From Sodalis glossinidius str. 'morsitans' (GTDB lineage Bacteria; Pseudomonadota; Gammaproteobacteria; Enterobacterales; Enterobacteriaceae), in contig NC_007712.1 in NCBI RefSeq assembly GCF_000010085.1, positions 3,410,001 to 3,474,000 of the forward strand: a DNA stretch of 64,000 nt. Reading direction: 5' to 3'. Under the pieces are notes generated by a model. The model did no database searches and had not been told where the DNA came from. It saw only the letters and a program-made list of their open reading frames with translations. Position numbers and translations under genes: made by a program. How positions within the stretch are numbered: the stretch's first letter is position 1; each line of letters opens with the position of its first letter. Below, piece by piece: positions 8,818 through 19,108 of the stretch.

Positions 8818-9513
8818 ATGACTAGCCACATCCCTCTTTCCCTTCCGTACGGCCCCCCCGCCGATGAAAGGGAACTGCTGCACCGCGCCGATGCGCTGGC
8901 AGGTTACACCCTGGGCGAATTATCCGCCCAGGCCGGTCTGCCGATACCCGCCGATCTAAAGCGCGATAAGGGGTGGATTGGCGTACTGCTGGAGCGCTAT
9001 CTCGGCGCCAGCGCCGGCAGTAAGCCCGAGCAGGATTTTGCCGCTATTGGCGTCGAGTTGAAGACCATTCCGGTAGACGCCGGTGGACGGCCGTTGGAGA
9101 CCACCTTTGTCTGTGTGGCACCGCTGACCGGCAATAGCGGCGTGACCTGGGAAACCAGCCACGTGCGCTATAAATTGGCGCGGGTGCTCTGGATCCCGGT
9201 TGAAGGCCAACGGACGATCCCGCTGGCGCACCGCCGCATTGGCGCGCCGCTGTTGTGGAGTCCGGACCCGGAGGAGGAGCTGCAGCTGCGGCGCGACTGG
9301 GAAGAATTGATGGATCTCATCGTGTTAGGAAAAGTCGAACGGATCACCGCTCGCCACGGCGAGGTGCTGCAATTACGGCCCAAAGCCTCCAATAGTCGTG
9401 CACTGACCGCCGCCGTCGGTGAATTTGGCCAGCCGATTCTTACGCTGCCGCGTGGTTTTTACCTGAAAAAAAACTTCACCGCCCAACTACTGACGCGACA
9501 TTTCCTGTTATAA
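8818..9513 (+). CDS. mutH: DNA mismatch repair endonuclease MutH
   Basis: Nicks the unmethylated strand at hemimethylated GATC after MutS/MutL activation. From ATG 8818 the product is 231 residues (E. coli 229). The open frame reaches further back to a GTG at 8767, but the extra residues are unlike the family. The catalytic D-x6-E-x-K triad is Asp73, Glu80 and Lys82 (DFAAIGVELK). TFVCVAPLTGNSGVTWETSHVR and LPRGFYLKKNFT are also conserved. The ribosome site is weak (CTCGAG). The gene is intact and lies next to DARS2 as in E. coli. Confidence 0.95.
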   Translation: MTSHIPLSLPYGPPADERELLHRADALAGYTLGELSAQAGLPIPADLKRDKGWIGVLLERYLGASAGSKPEQDFAAIGVELKTIPVDAGGRPLETTFVCVAPLTGNSGVTWETSHVRYKLARVLWIPVEGQRTIPLAHRRIGAPLLWSPDPEEELQLRRDWEELMDLIVLGKVERITARHGEVLQLRPKASNSRALTAAVGEFGQPILTLPRGFYLKKNFTAQLLTRHFLL

Positions 9514-9579
9514 CCGCGTTTTCGCTTGCCAACCCACCGACAACACCGCGTATAATTATCATTTATGTTTCGTTTAGGT

Positions 9580-10305
9580 GAATATGTGTAATATTCAATT
9601 GTATTGTCGATCCAAACGCATGGCTGGCGTTAGAAACCTTAACCCTCCTGGAAATTGTCCTGGGTATTGATAATATAGTTTTCCTGTCCGTGGTCGTCGC
9701 CAAACTCCCCCTCACAACAAAGCAGCGCCCGTCGCCTCGGCCTTCTGGCCGCTATCGCCTGGGTCAGCCATCTGGTCAAACCGCTATTTTATCTCTCAGA
9801 GCATCCGGTCTCCGCCCGGGATTTGATTTTGTTTTTCGGCGGCATTTTTCTCATTTGGAAATCGTGCTGGGAAATAATGGAATCGTTTCATAGCGGTGCC
9901 GATGGCGAAGGGAGCGCGGTACAATCTTATTTCGGTGCCATAACCCAAATCATGATGCTGGACATTATTTTAAGCCTGGACTCGGTCATCACTGCGGTCG
10001 GCCTCTCCTCCCATTTGTTCATCATGATGGCGGCGGTCATTATCGCGGTGGCGATAATGCTCTTCGCTGCCCGGCCAATAGGCGAATTCGGCGACAGGCA
10101 CTCATCTGTCAAGATGCTGGCGCTGGCGTTTCTGATTTTGGTCGGCGGCGCGCTGATCCTCGAAAGTGCGGCGATCAATGTGTCAAAAGGCTATATCTAT
10201 TTCGCCATGTTTTTCTCGCTGGCGGTGGAAACACTGAACCTCTTGCGCAATAAAAAAGCGGCGGAGCGGATGCCTGACCCTCACACAACGCACAATAACA
10301 GGTAG
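9580..10305 (+). pseudogene. ygdQ: TerC-family membrane protein YgdQ, frameshifted
   Basis: YgdQ is a TerC-like inner-membrane protein of poorly known role. The N-terminal part (VDPNAWLALETLTLLEIVLGIDN... VVVAKLPLT) reads from about 9605. It has no start codon in frame; the nearby ATG at 9584 is out of frame. The reading then shifts at about 9718-9722, inside CACAACAAAGCAGC. The rest (ARRLGLLAAIAWVSHLVKPLFY... LDIILSLDSVITAVGLS... FAMFFSLAVETLNLLRNKK) continues in another frame to a stop at 10303-10305. At least one and probably two frameshifts break it. The family length is about 237 residues. Confidence 0.85.
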
Positions 10306-10396
10306 CGCGGGAATTTTACCTTTCAGCGCTAGTGAAGCCGGTGTTTTTTGCTTATATTGTTAACAATCTAGGTAACTTAATGGATGGATAACGATA

Positions 10397-10615
10397 ATGG
10401 AAACACTTTGTTTGCTGCTGCCGGCGATTTTCGGCGTTGTACTGCTTACCGGCTGCACCAGCGATTATGTCATGGCGACCAAAGATGGCCAGATGATATT
10501 GACCGACGGCAAACCCAAAATCGATAAAACCACCGGTCTCATCCGCTATACCGACGAACGCGGCAACGAAAGGCAAATCAACGGCAACGATGTTTCGCAG
10601 ATCATCGAACGATGA
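10397..10615 (+). CDS. ygdR: Small lipoprotein YgdR (DUF903 family)
   Basis: A 72-residue lipoprotein, the same length as E. coli YgdR. A signal peptide ends in the lipobox LLTGC (Cys20), followed by the conserved SDYVMATKDGQMILTDGKPKID and the C-terminus DVSQIIER. The small beta-sheet domain is of unknown role. Lgt in this window would lipidate it. It is short and intact, flanked by the broken ygdQ and tas. Confidence 0.93.
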   Translation: METLCLLLPAIFGVVLLTGCTSDYVMATKDGQMILTDGKPKIDKTTGLIRYTDERGNERQINGNDVSQIIER

Positions 10616-10740
10616 TCACCGCGTCCCGCAACGCGCCGCTGGCCTAATTTACCCCTTCTCCCCCTGCCTTGTCTTGGCTATAGTCAGTCAAGGCGGTCCG
10701 ATCACGCCTGAACGTTTACGTCACTGAGGAACCTGCTCCG

Positions 10741-11656
10741 ATGCTTTATCACCGTATTCCCCACAGTTCTCTGGAAGTCAGCGTGCTCGGCCTGGGCACC
10801 ATGACTTTCGGTGAGCAAAACAGCGAAGCGCATGCTCAGCTCGCTCTTGCCAATGGCGTCAACCTCATTGACACCGCGGAAATGTATCCCGTACCGCCGC
10901 GTCCTGAAACCCAGGGGCTGACGGAGCTCTATATAGGTAGCTGGCTGAAACGCCACGGCCAGAGCGAAAAAATTATCCTGGCCAGTAAAGTGGCGGGTCC
11001 GGCGCGCGGCAACGATGCAGAAATTCGTCCCCAGCAAATGCTGGATCGCAAAAATATCCGTCAGGCGCTGGAAGACAGCCTGCGGCGCTTGAATACCGAT
11101 TATCTCGACCTTTATCAGGTACATTGGCCGCAGCGCAGCACGAACTGCTTCGGTAAATTGAGTTATGGCTATACCGACGAGAAACTGCCGGTGACGCTGC
11201 TGGAAACGCTTGACGCCCTGAATGAGCAGGTTCGCGCCGGGAAAATTCGCTACATAGGCATCTCCAATGAAACTCCCTGGGGGGCGATGCGCTATCTACA
11301 GTTAGCGGAGAAGCATGGTCTGCCGCGCATTGTCACGGTGCAAAACCCTTACAGTTTGCTGAACTGCAGCTTTGAGGTGGGAATGGCGGAGATAAGCCAG
11401 TTTGAGGGGCTAGAGCTTTTGGCCTACTCCAACCTGGCGTTTGGTACCCTGACCGGTAAGTATCTGCATGGCGCCCGCCCTGCCGGCGTACGCAATACGC
11501 TGTTCAGCCGCTTTACCCATTACAGTGCTCCACATACTCAGGAGGCTATCACCGAATATGTCGCCCTGGCGCAACGCCACGGGCTTGATCCCGCGCAAAT
11601 GGCTCCTGGCGTCGCTGGAAGAGCTCCACCGCCGCTACACGTTCCCCGCACCCTGA
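10741..11656 (+). pseudogene. tas: Aldo/keto reductase Tas, internally deleted
   Basis: Tas is an NADPH-dependent aldo/keto reductase-like protein that rescues tyrosine auxotrophs in E. coli. The first 280 or so codons match well (YHRIPHSSLEVSVLGLGTMTFGEQNSEA, YLDLYQVHWPQR, YIGISNETPWGAMRYLQ), except for a loss of a few codons after SEAHAQL. After GLDPAQMA near 11600 about 40 family codons are missing and the frame shifts. The true C-terminus (LEELHRRYTFPAP) appears in another frame, with its stop at 11654-11656. The original frame runs on with junk to 11766. Confidence 0.85.
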
Positions 11657-11862
11657 GGCCGACGCGCAAGCGGGAGGCACAAGTCGCCTCGCCCATTAAC
11701 GCGCGTAAGCTGAATTCAGGCAATACGCCAACGCCCGCGCCAACCCACGCGCGGGCAGATTCATAGGGCGTACGCCAGTCAATGCAGATAACAGGATGTG
11801 GCACACGCGGTGCCGCTTAGGCCAATCGGGATGCGCACCGGAAGCAGGCGCGGCGACCGGGA

Positions 11863-12657
11863 CTAAGGCCCGCCGTCGAGACCGTTCCCGCGGCTGAACC
11901 ACCAGAGCACAGCAATCGCCAGCGCGAACAACAGACCAAAACCCACCGCGATCGCCGCCGCCGTCACCTGTAACGACACCGCCAGCGTATACAGACCCAG
12001 CATCAGCAGCATGGCGATGTTTTCGGCGAAATTCTGCACGGCGATGGCGTTGCCGGCACCGACACTTCGCTGCCCACGGTGTTGTAACAGGGCATTGAGC
12101 GGTACGATGAAGAAACCACCCAACATACCGATGAGGACCAGCAGCCCGTAGGCGGGCAGCAGGTGATGCTGCAGACTGAACACCACCACTGCGCCGCCCA
12201 ACAAGATGCCCGCCGGCATACAGCGGCGCACCGTTTCCAGCCGGATAAACCGGGCGGCGGCGGCGCCAAAAACGATGCCCACCGCCACCATGGCATTCAG
12301 CGTGGTCGGGGTCGTATTATCGCTAATGCCCAACGCCACCGGCACCCAGAGCACCAGCAAAAAACGCAGCGTGACTCCCGCGCCCCAAAACAAACTAGTG
12401 CCGATAATGGCGAAACGCGTCTGACCGTCCCGTCCCAGACTACGGCAGTGGCTGTAAAACGCGCGCATCATTGCCAGCGGCCGATGGTCAGGATCAGCGC
12501 GCGCCGCCGCCAAACGGGGAATAAACACGTTAGCGATCATAGCCAGTGCATAGGTCAGCGCACACACGTCCAGCGCGCCGGCTACATGCCAATCCGCCAG
12601 CACGCCGCCGGCCACCGATCCCATGAGAATGGCGGCAATAGTGGAGCCTTCCATCAA
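11863..12657 (-). pseudogene. lplT: Lysophospholipid transporter LplT, N-terminal third deleted
   Basis: LplT flips lysophospholipids inward for re-acylation by Aas. The remaining 264 residues match E. coli LplT from about residue 138 (GLMEGSTIAAILMGSVAGGVLADWHV, FWGAGVTLRFLLVLWVPVALGIS, GMLGGFFIVPLNALLQHRG, SVGAGNAIAVQN). The first four or so membrane segments are gone. At 12654-12660 the sequence passes straight into aas codon ~258, so one deletion of roughly 1.8 kb removed the aas 3' part and the lplT 5' part. The ATG at the remnant's edge is fortuitous. Confidence 0.88.
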
Positions 12658-13445
12658 ACCATGATGGTGGCATTCGGCAGCAAAAACCCCACATGTTCAC
12701 CCGGCGCGGTCAGGCGCTGCAGAATACGGCTAATCCCCAGACTTTTTCTCAGCAAATCGTGATAACTGTCCGTCTTCAGCGCCATGTCGGTTATGCAAGG
12801 CTTGCTGTCGCCATAGCGACGCATGGCCTGCAATAAGCCGTCATACAAAGTCATCGCAGGACGCGAGGCCATCCGCGCATTCATCATAATCGTGCGCAGC
12901 CGTTCGCCGTCGGCGCGGCGGCCTTCCGGCATCGGTAGCGGCGTCGGCGCCAGCAGCGTCAGAGTAATTTGGGGAAACCAACGGCGACGAAACACGCCGC
13001 CCATGCGGCTAAAAGGTGTAGATTCAGGGCCATCGATCCACATCGGCACTACCAGCGAGTCGGCGCGCGCCGCCACGAACGCCGCGCCGTCATACACCTT
13101 CATCAGCGTGCCGGTGACGGTCAGCCTGCCCTCTGGAAATACCACCACCGGCCGCCCCTGGCCAACGGCCTTGATCAGTTGCTTGATGCTGTGTGGCCGC
13201 GTAGCGTTAAGCGAGATAATATCGGCATATCGCCGGATAATCGGCATAAACCAGGCGTCGTCCAGCGTGGTATAAATGGCGAACACCGGCTTTACCGGTA
13301 AAAATACCGCCAGCAAAATGCCATAGAGAAACGAGACATGGTTAGGGGTCAACATGACCCGGGGTTGCGTCAACAGGCGGGTATCGCCTCTGATTTCGAC
13401 CCGGTACATCAGTCTGAACAGCAGACGCAAAACCTTAAAAAGCAT
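12654..13445 (-). pseudogene. aas: Acyltransferase/acyl-ACP synthetase Aas, truncated and catalytically altered
   Basis: Aas re-acylates lysophosphatidylethanolamine and activates fatty acids (719 residues in E. coli). Only the N-terminal acyltransferase domain and the very start of the AMP-binding domain remain (about 260 residues), before the junction with lplT. In the acyltransferase HX4D motif the aspartate is replaced by tyrosine (NHVSFLYGILL against NHVSFIDGILL), so even the remaining domain should be inactive. The FPEGR motif is kept. The open frame survives only because the deletion brought in an early stop (IMV stop). Confidence 0.88.
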
Positions 13446-13622
13446 GCCATCTCCTTATGTAACTCTTCGGGTGAGGCCCGGCATCATCACGCCGGCACGC
13501 GGGCAATATGCCGACGGGAAGCAATTCGCCCGCCGGCTAACAAACGTCCCGACCTCATCATTATGTCGATTAATCTTAGCAGGTTAAAGGTTCGTCGCGC
13601 TGACGGCGCCACGTGGTCGGCC

Positions 13623-14325
13623 TCAGCGCGGCATGAATTCGCTCAATGCGCGCCGCTGTACGCCGTCGGCGCCGAGATTTTCGTCCGCCAGCCAGGCGTC
13701 GTAGGCGGCACGGATAGCCGGCCAGTCCGGGTCGACAATGGCAAACCAGCTGGTATCGCGGTTGCGGTCCTTGGTGACGATCGTCTGACGGAACGTGCCT
13801 CATAGTGAAATTCCAGCCGGCTTGCGGCCTCGCGCGACGGTGCATTGAGGCTATCGCATTTCCATTCGCAGCGTCGGTAGCCAAGGGTATCGAACAAATA
13901 ACCCAGCAACAGCGCGATAGCTTCGGTGCCCAGACGCGAGCACCGCATTGCCCGCGACCAATTCACCCAACCAATTTCCGCTACTCCGTTCGCCGGATCG
14001 AGGCGCATTAACGCCACCGTTCCCACCACCTGCTCTTGAGCACGGTCCACTACGGTGAAAAACAGCGGATCCTCGCTCGCGGTCAGCGTCGTCAACCAAG
14101 CCCGACACGCCTGCCGGCTTGCGGGACGCGCCACCGACAGATAGGTCCAGTCGCGGCCATCTTCCGCCTGCGCCCAGGCGTCGTATAAGGCATCAAAATG
14201 CGCCGCCGCCAGCGGCTCCAGCCGGCAGCTACGTCCGGTCAGAACCTTGCGCTGCGGTGTAGGCAGGGTTGCCAATCGGTCAGTGCGTCACCGATCGGTT
14301 GATTATATTCATTTATGACAGGCAT
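13623..14325 (-). pseudogene. GNAT-family N-acetyltransferase (RimJ/RimL type), two frameshifts
   Basis: From ATG 14325 the N-terminus reads MPVINEYNQPIGDALTDWQPCL. The frame then shifts near 14255 to TPQRKVLTGRSCRLEPLAAAHFDALYDAW... VGTVALMRLDP... EIGWVNWSRAM, and near 13800 shifts again to GTFRQTIVTKDRNRDTSWFAIVDPDWP, ending at 13623. The joined product would be about 230 residues, typical of RimL-like acetyltransferases. Each break is a one- or two-base indel, so inactivation is recent. The substrate is unknown. Confidence 0.8.
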
Positions 14326-14460
14326 AGTCTGTTTCCCCGGCGATGGTCGCGCAGGATCGCGGACCGTAAACGTTATCATCGGCGGCAAGGATACTAGCAG
14401 ACCAGCGCGGGGAAAGCGCGTTTCCGGCGCAAGGCGAGCATTAGAGGGAAACTGCAGGCA

Positions 14461-14551
14461 AAAAAAACCTACGCGTCCGCGTAGGTTGGTGCAACTGAAA
14501 TGGTTTCAACATACAGAGTATGTTGATTTCTCACCAATCAATACCTCTGGG
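14461..14551 (-). ncRNA. omrA: OmrA-like small RNA
   Basis: The minus strand from 14551 begins CCCAGAGGTATTGATTGG, the conserved 5' seed of the OmrA/OmrB small RNAs. It ends with CACCAACCT followed by the terminator stem CCTACGCG/CGCGTAGG (14468-14485) and a run of seven T. The length is about 91 nt (E. coli OmrA 88 nt). It lies between aas and galR, as omrA/omrB do in E. coli. OmrA/B are OmpR-activated, Hfq-dependent repressors of outer-membrane protein mRNAs such as ompT, cirA, fecA and csgD. Only one copy is visible here; E. coli has two in tandem. Confidence 0.92.
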
Positions 14552-14559
14552 AGTACACA

Positions 14560-16915
14560 CTCTAATGCCCCCGGCGTGACATCACTACCGAACAATCGCA
14601 AGATAACCGCTCTAAGTGAAACCAACTGTAAAAATTGCCCCAAGGTTATAAACATATCGCCGGCAAAAGCCGGGATCAGCGGCGAGGTACCGATATCCAG
14701 CGTCAAGACGTTGGGATTGCCGGCCTGCTCCGTGGTGGGCAAGCCGTCCTCCTGCCAGGTTGGCGTAAACCAGGCGCCGGTCGCCATCACGATAACCCCT
14801 GGCGTAACGCCATCGCTTAATCTGACCCCCGCCAGCAAACGGCCACGATCATTGTACACTCTGACCTATTCGCCGTCGGCAATGCCGCGCCGTGCGGCAT
14901 CCTGCGGGTGCAGATATAGTGTCTCGCGGCCGGCGGTCTTATTGGCCAGCGCCAGCGGCTCCGGATCCAGCTGACTGTGTAGCCTGTCGTGAGGCTGCAC
15001 GGTGATAAGATGTAGCGGATAGCGTGCCACGCGAACATCGCCCAACCATTCCGCCGGCGGGCGCCATTCCGGCAGCGGCCCGAAATCCGCGTAAGCGAAG
15101 CCGGCAATGGTTTGACTAAAAAGTTCGATGCGGCTGCTCGGCGTTTGCAATGGGTGCAGCAGCGGATCCCGGCGAAAATCCGCCATGAAGACAAAATCCT
15201 CGGTGGGCGCGGGCACTTCCAGGTAGCCTTGGCGCCAAAACTCGTCGAAAGAAGGCCAGCGGTGGCCGACGGCGGCATGGGATGCGGCGCTTTGCTGATA
15301 TAGCGTCTCGATCCAGCCGCGCCCGTCGCGCCCGCCGGTAAACGTTTCCCGATAACCCAGACGCTCCGCCAAATCGGCGAAAATAGCAAAGTCATTGCGC
15401 GCCTGATGCAGGGGCGCGACCGCTTGCTGCACCGCCAAAACATAACGATCGAGCGATGAGCCGCCGATATCATTACGCTCCAGCGAGGTCGTCACCGGCA
15501 GCACGATATCGGCCAGCTTGGCGGCCGGCGTCCACCAAATATCCTGCACGACCACGGTGGCCGGCTTGCGCCAGCCCGCCAGCAGCCGATTCAGTTGCTG
15601 CTGATGATGAAAAGGGTTACCGCCGGCCCAGTAAATCATATCGACGGTGGGATAGCGCCGCTGCTCTCCCTGAAAACTGTATTCGCCGCCGGGATCCAAC
15701 AACATATCGGCAATACGCGCCACCGGAATGGTCAGATCGGCGGCGGGATTGACGCCCAGCGGTAAACTGGGCGCCAGGGTGTCCAGCCGCGGATTACCCA
15801 CGCCGTTCATCGAGCCGTGACCAAAGGCGAAACCGCCTCCCGGCAAGCCTATTTGGCCAAGCATCGCCGCGAGCGCAATCAACCATCCAGTAGGGCTGCT
15901 CGCCGCGATGGGCGCGCTGAAGCGCATAGGCACAGGTCATCATGCTGCGCGGCGTCACCAGCAGTTGAATGCGCCCGACGGGGATGCCGGTGATCGCGCT
16001 GACCCATTGAGGCGTTTTGGCAATGCCGTCGCGTTCGCCGCGCAAATAGGCCGCCAATTGCGGCCAACCAACGCAATAACGCGCTAAAAAGACTTCATCC
16101 TGGGCACCCTGTTGCAGAATTTCCCAAGCCAGCGCCAGCATCAGCATCAGCGCCGCATCGGTATTGGGCCGGATAGGGATCCATTCCACCTTGAGAAAGT
16201 TCGGACAGTCATCCCGCGTTGGGCTGATATTGATAACAGGTGTTCCTTTCGCGGCTAGTTTCTCCAGCCAGGACTAAAGCGAGTGCTCGCCAGCGCCGCC
16301 GGAGGACACCTGGGCGTTTTTCAGCGCCAGCCCGCCGAAAGCGATGAATAATCCGCAATGGTCAATGATGCTTGGCCAACTGGTTACCCTACCGGTTAAA
16401 GGACTGTAACTGCCGATGATATGCGGTAAAAAGAATTGGGCCGCCCCCCAGCTATAATTACCAGCCTGATCCACCGCGCCGCCGCCGGCAAAATGAAAAC
16501 GCTGCACCAGCGAGCGGGCGTGATGTACCCGGCCTGCGGAGGACCAGCCATAGGAACCCGTAAAAATCCCTTCGGCGCCGAATCGATCGCGGACCCGGCG
16601 GTTCTCCTGTGCAATGAGATCCAGCGCACGATCCCATCCGATCTCGACGAAATCGTCCCGACCGCGCAAACTGCGATCGCTGTTTTCCCGCGCCTCCAGC
16701 CAGGAGCGCCGCACCGCCGGCTTGCGGATGCGCTTATCGGAATTCGGAATAAAGCATCGGCACAACAGACGCCAGCATCATTGAGGGATGGGGATCGTGT
16801 TTAAACGGTTCACAGCGAACTAATTTGCCCTGATCTACCACCGCAGTGAAGGCCCCCCAGTGCGCCAACTGGGGAAAACGTTGAATCGCCTTGCCCTGCT
16901 CTCTTTATTGCTGAT
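14560..16915 (-). pseudogene. Periplasmic molybdopterin S/N-oxide reductase (BisC/TorA/TorZ family), multiply broken
   Basis: Such enzymes reduce DMSO, TMAO or biotin sulfoxide using a bis-MGD cofactor. Family pieces lie in order on the minus strand. QRFPQLAHWGAFTAVVDQG...MLASVVPMLYSEFR spans about 16890-16750. After a shift come KPAVRRSWLEA... FVEIGWDRALDLIA... YSWGAAQFFLPHIIGSYS (to about 16380), then EWIPIRPNTDAALMLMLALAWEIL (16190), then HGSMNGVGNPR... DMIYWAGGNPFHHQQQLNRLL... ADIVLPVTTSLERNDI (to 14866). A lone TAG at 14866 precedes VRVYNDRGRLLAGVRLSDGVTPG, which runs to about 14640. There are at least three frameshifts and one nonsense codon. The exact subfamily was not resolved. Confidence 0.85.
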
Positions 16916-17101
16916 TAAACTGGCGGAAAAATATCATTTCTCCTTAGGCAGCGCCAAATAACTTCACCGGGTTGAGGGAAGAAAATCGCCGTCGCTGCAG
17001 CTAATTTTTAGCGCATTATGCTAACTTCTTGCGGTTAAAGTTATTTTCCGTGACACTAGCAAATTTAAACGATTACTACCCCCGACGTCGGAAATGTGCT
17101 C

Positions 17102-18127
17102 ATGGCTACCATAAAGGATGTCGCCAGACTGGCCGGCGTTTCAGTCGCCACCGTCTCGCGTGTGATTAACAATTCGCCCAAAACCAGCGATGGATCGCGC
17201 CAGGCGGTCATGCAGGCGATGGAACAATTGCAATACCACCCCAACGCCAACGCCCGCGCGCTGGCGCAACAGTCCACGGAAACCCTGGGATTGATTGTCG
17301 CGGATGTCTCGGATCCTTTCTTCGGCGCCATGGTGAAGGCGGTGGAACAAGTGGCGTACCATACCGGCAACTTCCTGCTGATCGGCAACGGTTACCATAT
17401 TCTGGATAAAGAGCGCCAGGCGATTGAGCAGCTAATCCGTCACCGCTGCGCCGCGCTGGTGGTGCACGCACAGATGATCCCGACCGAAGAGCTGAATACG
17501 TTAATGGCGCATATCCCGGGCATGGTGCTTATCAACCGTATTCTGCCGGATTACGCCGATCGCTGCGTGGCGCTGGACGATCGCTACGGCGCCTGGCTGG
17601 CCACGCGCCATCTCATCCAGATGGGACATCGGCGCATCGCCTTTATCTGCTCAAGCCACAGTATTCCCGACAGCGTCGACCGCCTTCAGGGCTATCGGGA
17701 CGCGCTGGAGGAGTTTCATATTGCCCTGGATGAGAAACTGATTGCGTTCGGTGAACCGGATGAGGTCGGCGGCGAACAGGCGATGACCGAGCTTCTTGGG
17801 CGCGGCCGCACGTTTACCGCCATCACCTGCTATAACGACTCGACAGCCGCCGGCGCTATGGCGGTATTGAGCGATAACGGCATTGAGGTACCGCAGGATA
17901 TTTCGCTAGTGGGATTCGATGATGTGCTGATCTCCCGCTACCTGCGGCCTCGGCTGACCACCATTTGTTATCCGGTGGTGGCCATGGCCACCCAGGCGGC
18001 ACAGCTGGCGCTGGCGCTGGCTAACGGCGCGCCGCTGCCGGAGGTGACCAATATGTTTAGCCCGACGCTGGTACGTCGCCATTCCGTCGCGCCGGCGGCG
18101 TGGCGTCGGACGCACCTTCAGGCTTGA
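17102..18127 (+). CDS. galR: Galactose operon repressor GalR (LacI family)
   Basis: DNA-binding repressor of galactose genes, relieved by galactose. The start at ATG 17102 gives MATIKDVARLAGVSVATVSRVINNSPK, identical to the E. coli N-terminus. A GTG two codons upstream is less likely. It has 341 residues: LacI-type helix-turn-helix at about 4-23, hinge helix HPNANARALAQQ at about 45-60, then the periplasmic-binding-like ligand domain (ALDDRYGAWLATRHLIQ, GEPDEVGGEQAMTELLGRGR). It is intact although its neighbours on both sides are decayed. Its 3' end overlaps the convergent acetyltransferase by 10 bases. Confidence 0.96.
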   Translation: MATIKDVARLAGVSVATVSRVINNSPKTSDGSRQAVMQAMEQLQYHPNANARALAQQSTETLGLIVADVSDPFFGAMVKAVEQVAYHTGNFLLIGNGYHILDKERQAIEQLIRHRCAALVVHAQMIPTEELNTLMAHIPGMVLINRILPDYADRCVALDDRYGAWLATRHLIQMGHRRIAFICSSHSIPDSVDRLQGYRDALEEFHIALDEKLIAFGEPDEVGGEQAMTELLGRGRTFTAITCYNDSTAAGAMAVLSDNGIEVPQDISLVGFDDVLISRYLRPRLTTICYPVVAMATQAAQLALALANGAPLPEVTNMFSPTLVRRHSVAPAAWRRTHLQA

Positions 18128-18597
18128 GATCCTGCGAACCGGTGCCGGTACAGGCGCACCGCCTGTACCGGATAGTCGATCCCGTCGCCCAAATATTCCC
18201 AGCCGTGACGCTCGTAGTAGCCGGTAAACGTCGCGTAGAGATAAAGCACATCAAAACCGGCGCGACGGCTGTAAGCCATTACGTGGCGCTGCAGTGCTGC
18301 CCCCACACCCTGGCCGCGCGCCGGCGGATCGATATACAACGCCGCCAGCCAGGGCGTTAGATCCTGCAGGGACAGGAGATCGCAGCGCCATAGCCCGGCG
18401 GTGCCGAACAGCTTTTCTCCGGCCAGCGCGATAAACGTTAGCAGCAGCCCTTCGTTGCGCAGACTACTCTCCACGATTGCGGCGTAAAACGCCCGGCTGG
18501 CGCCGTGGCCAAACGTCTGCCACAGCCAGTCGGTCACGGTCTGCTGATGGCAGGGATAATCCGCAAGCGTCGCGAACTGAATCCGGCTCATACCCAT
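18118..18597 (-). CDS. GNAT-family acetyltransferase, substrate unknown
   Basis: A 159-residue single-domain GNAT protein. The acetyl-CoA-binding motif A is visible as ALYIDPPARGQGVGAALQRHVMAYSRRAG (about 86-114). A C-terminal YYERHGWEYLGDGIDY is typical of the family. It converges with galR and overlaps its last codons. It resembles a stand-alone acetyltransferase found in related enterobacteria, but I do not recognise a named gene. The frame is intact. Confidence 0.8.
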   Translation of the reverse strand: MGMSRIQFATLADYPCHQQTVTDWLWQTFGHGASRAFYAAIVESSLRNEGLLLTFIALAGEKLFGTAGLWRCDLLSLQDLTPWLAALYIDPPARGQGVGAALQRHVMAYSRRAGFDVLYLYATFTGYYERHGWEYLGDGIDYPVQAVRLYRHRFAGSQA

Positions 18598-18599
18598 TT

Positions 18600-19108
18600 C
18601 CTCTGAAAAACCGGCAACGATTTAAACAAGAAACCCTCAAATTCAGGCGCGTCAACGTCGGAAAACTTTATCAGGGCGTTTTTCACATTTTCACTAGATG
18701 CCGAGCCCTGACGAATATCGACGCCCCCTTCCAGCGCCAGCAGCAACAGCGCTTAGCGGATAATGGTGCGGCGACGCCTTAGGTCTCGGCAATGTTGCGC
18801 TGGGGCGGCAGGCGCGTCGCCACCGGGTAATGGCCTGACTGTATCCTGGGCCACACGCAGGTGCCGCCCGATCTCCTGATACTGTTTTTTTCCCTGCAAC
18901 ATCGCCCGTCTACTCCATCGCCAACCGGGCCTGACACCGCGTCATGCCAACACTCGCCTGCGCCGGCGGTCTTTTTTTGGCGCCCCTGTCCGCGCAGACA
19001 GCGCCTTAGTGTACCAAACCCAGCGGCTGATCGATTACTTTCCCGCCATTTATCGTACCGTAAGCCACCGTCAGGCAGTGAATGAGGCGGAAACAGCGGG
19101 CGGACGCT
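18600..19108 (-). other. Degraded, unassigned stretch
   Basis: About 500 bases lie between the acetyltransferase and the PTS EIIC remnant. Short minus-strand frames (for example MLQGKKQYQEIGRHLRVAQDTV near 18910-18850, reminiscent of a helix-turn-helix, and GGVDIRQGSASSENVKNALIKFSD near 18720-18650) break quickly and cannot be joined to a family with confidence. It is probably gene remains belonging to the PTS cluster. Confidence 0.35.

Noticed and set aside
12163..12762. 199-codon plus-strand frame opposite lplT
   Set aside because: It is the antisense shadow of lplT coding sequence; the His/Gln/Arg-rich composition is typical of such shadows.
14506..14859. 117-codon minus-strand frame as an independent gene
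   Set aside because: Its first half is the C-terminus of the broken S/N-oxide reductase, and the rest is read-through into the OmrA-like RNA.
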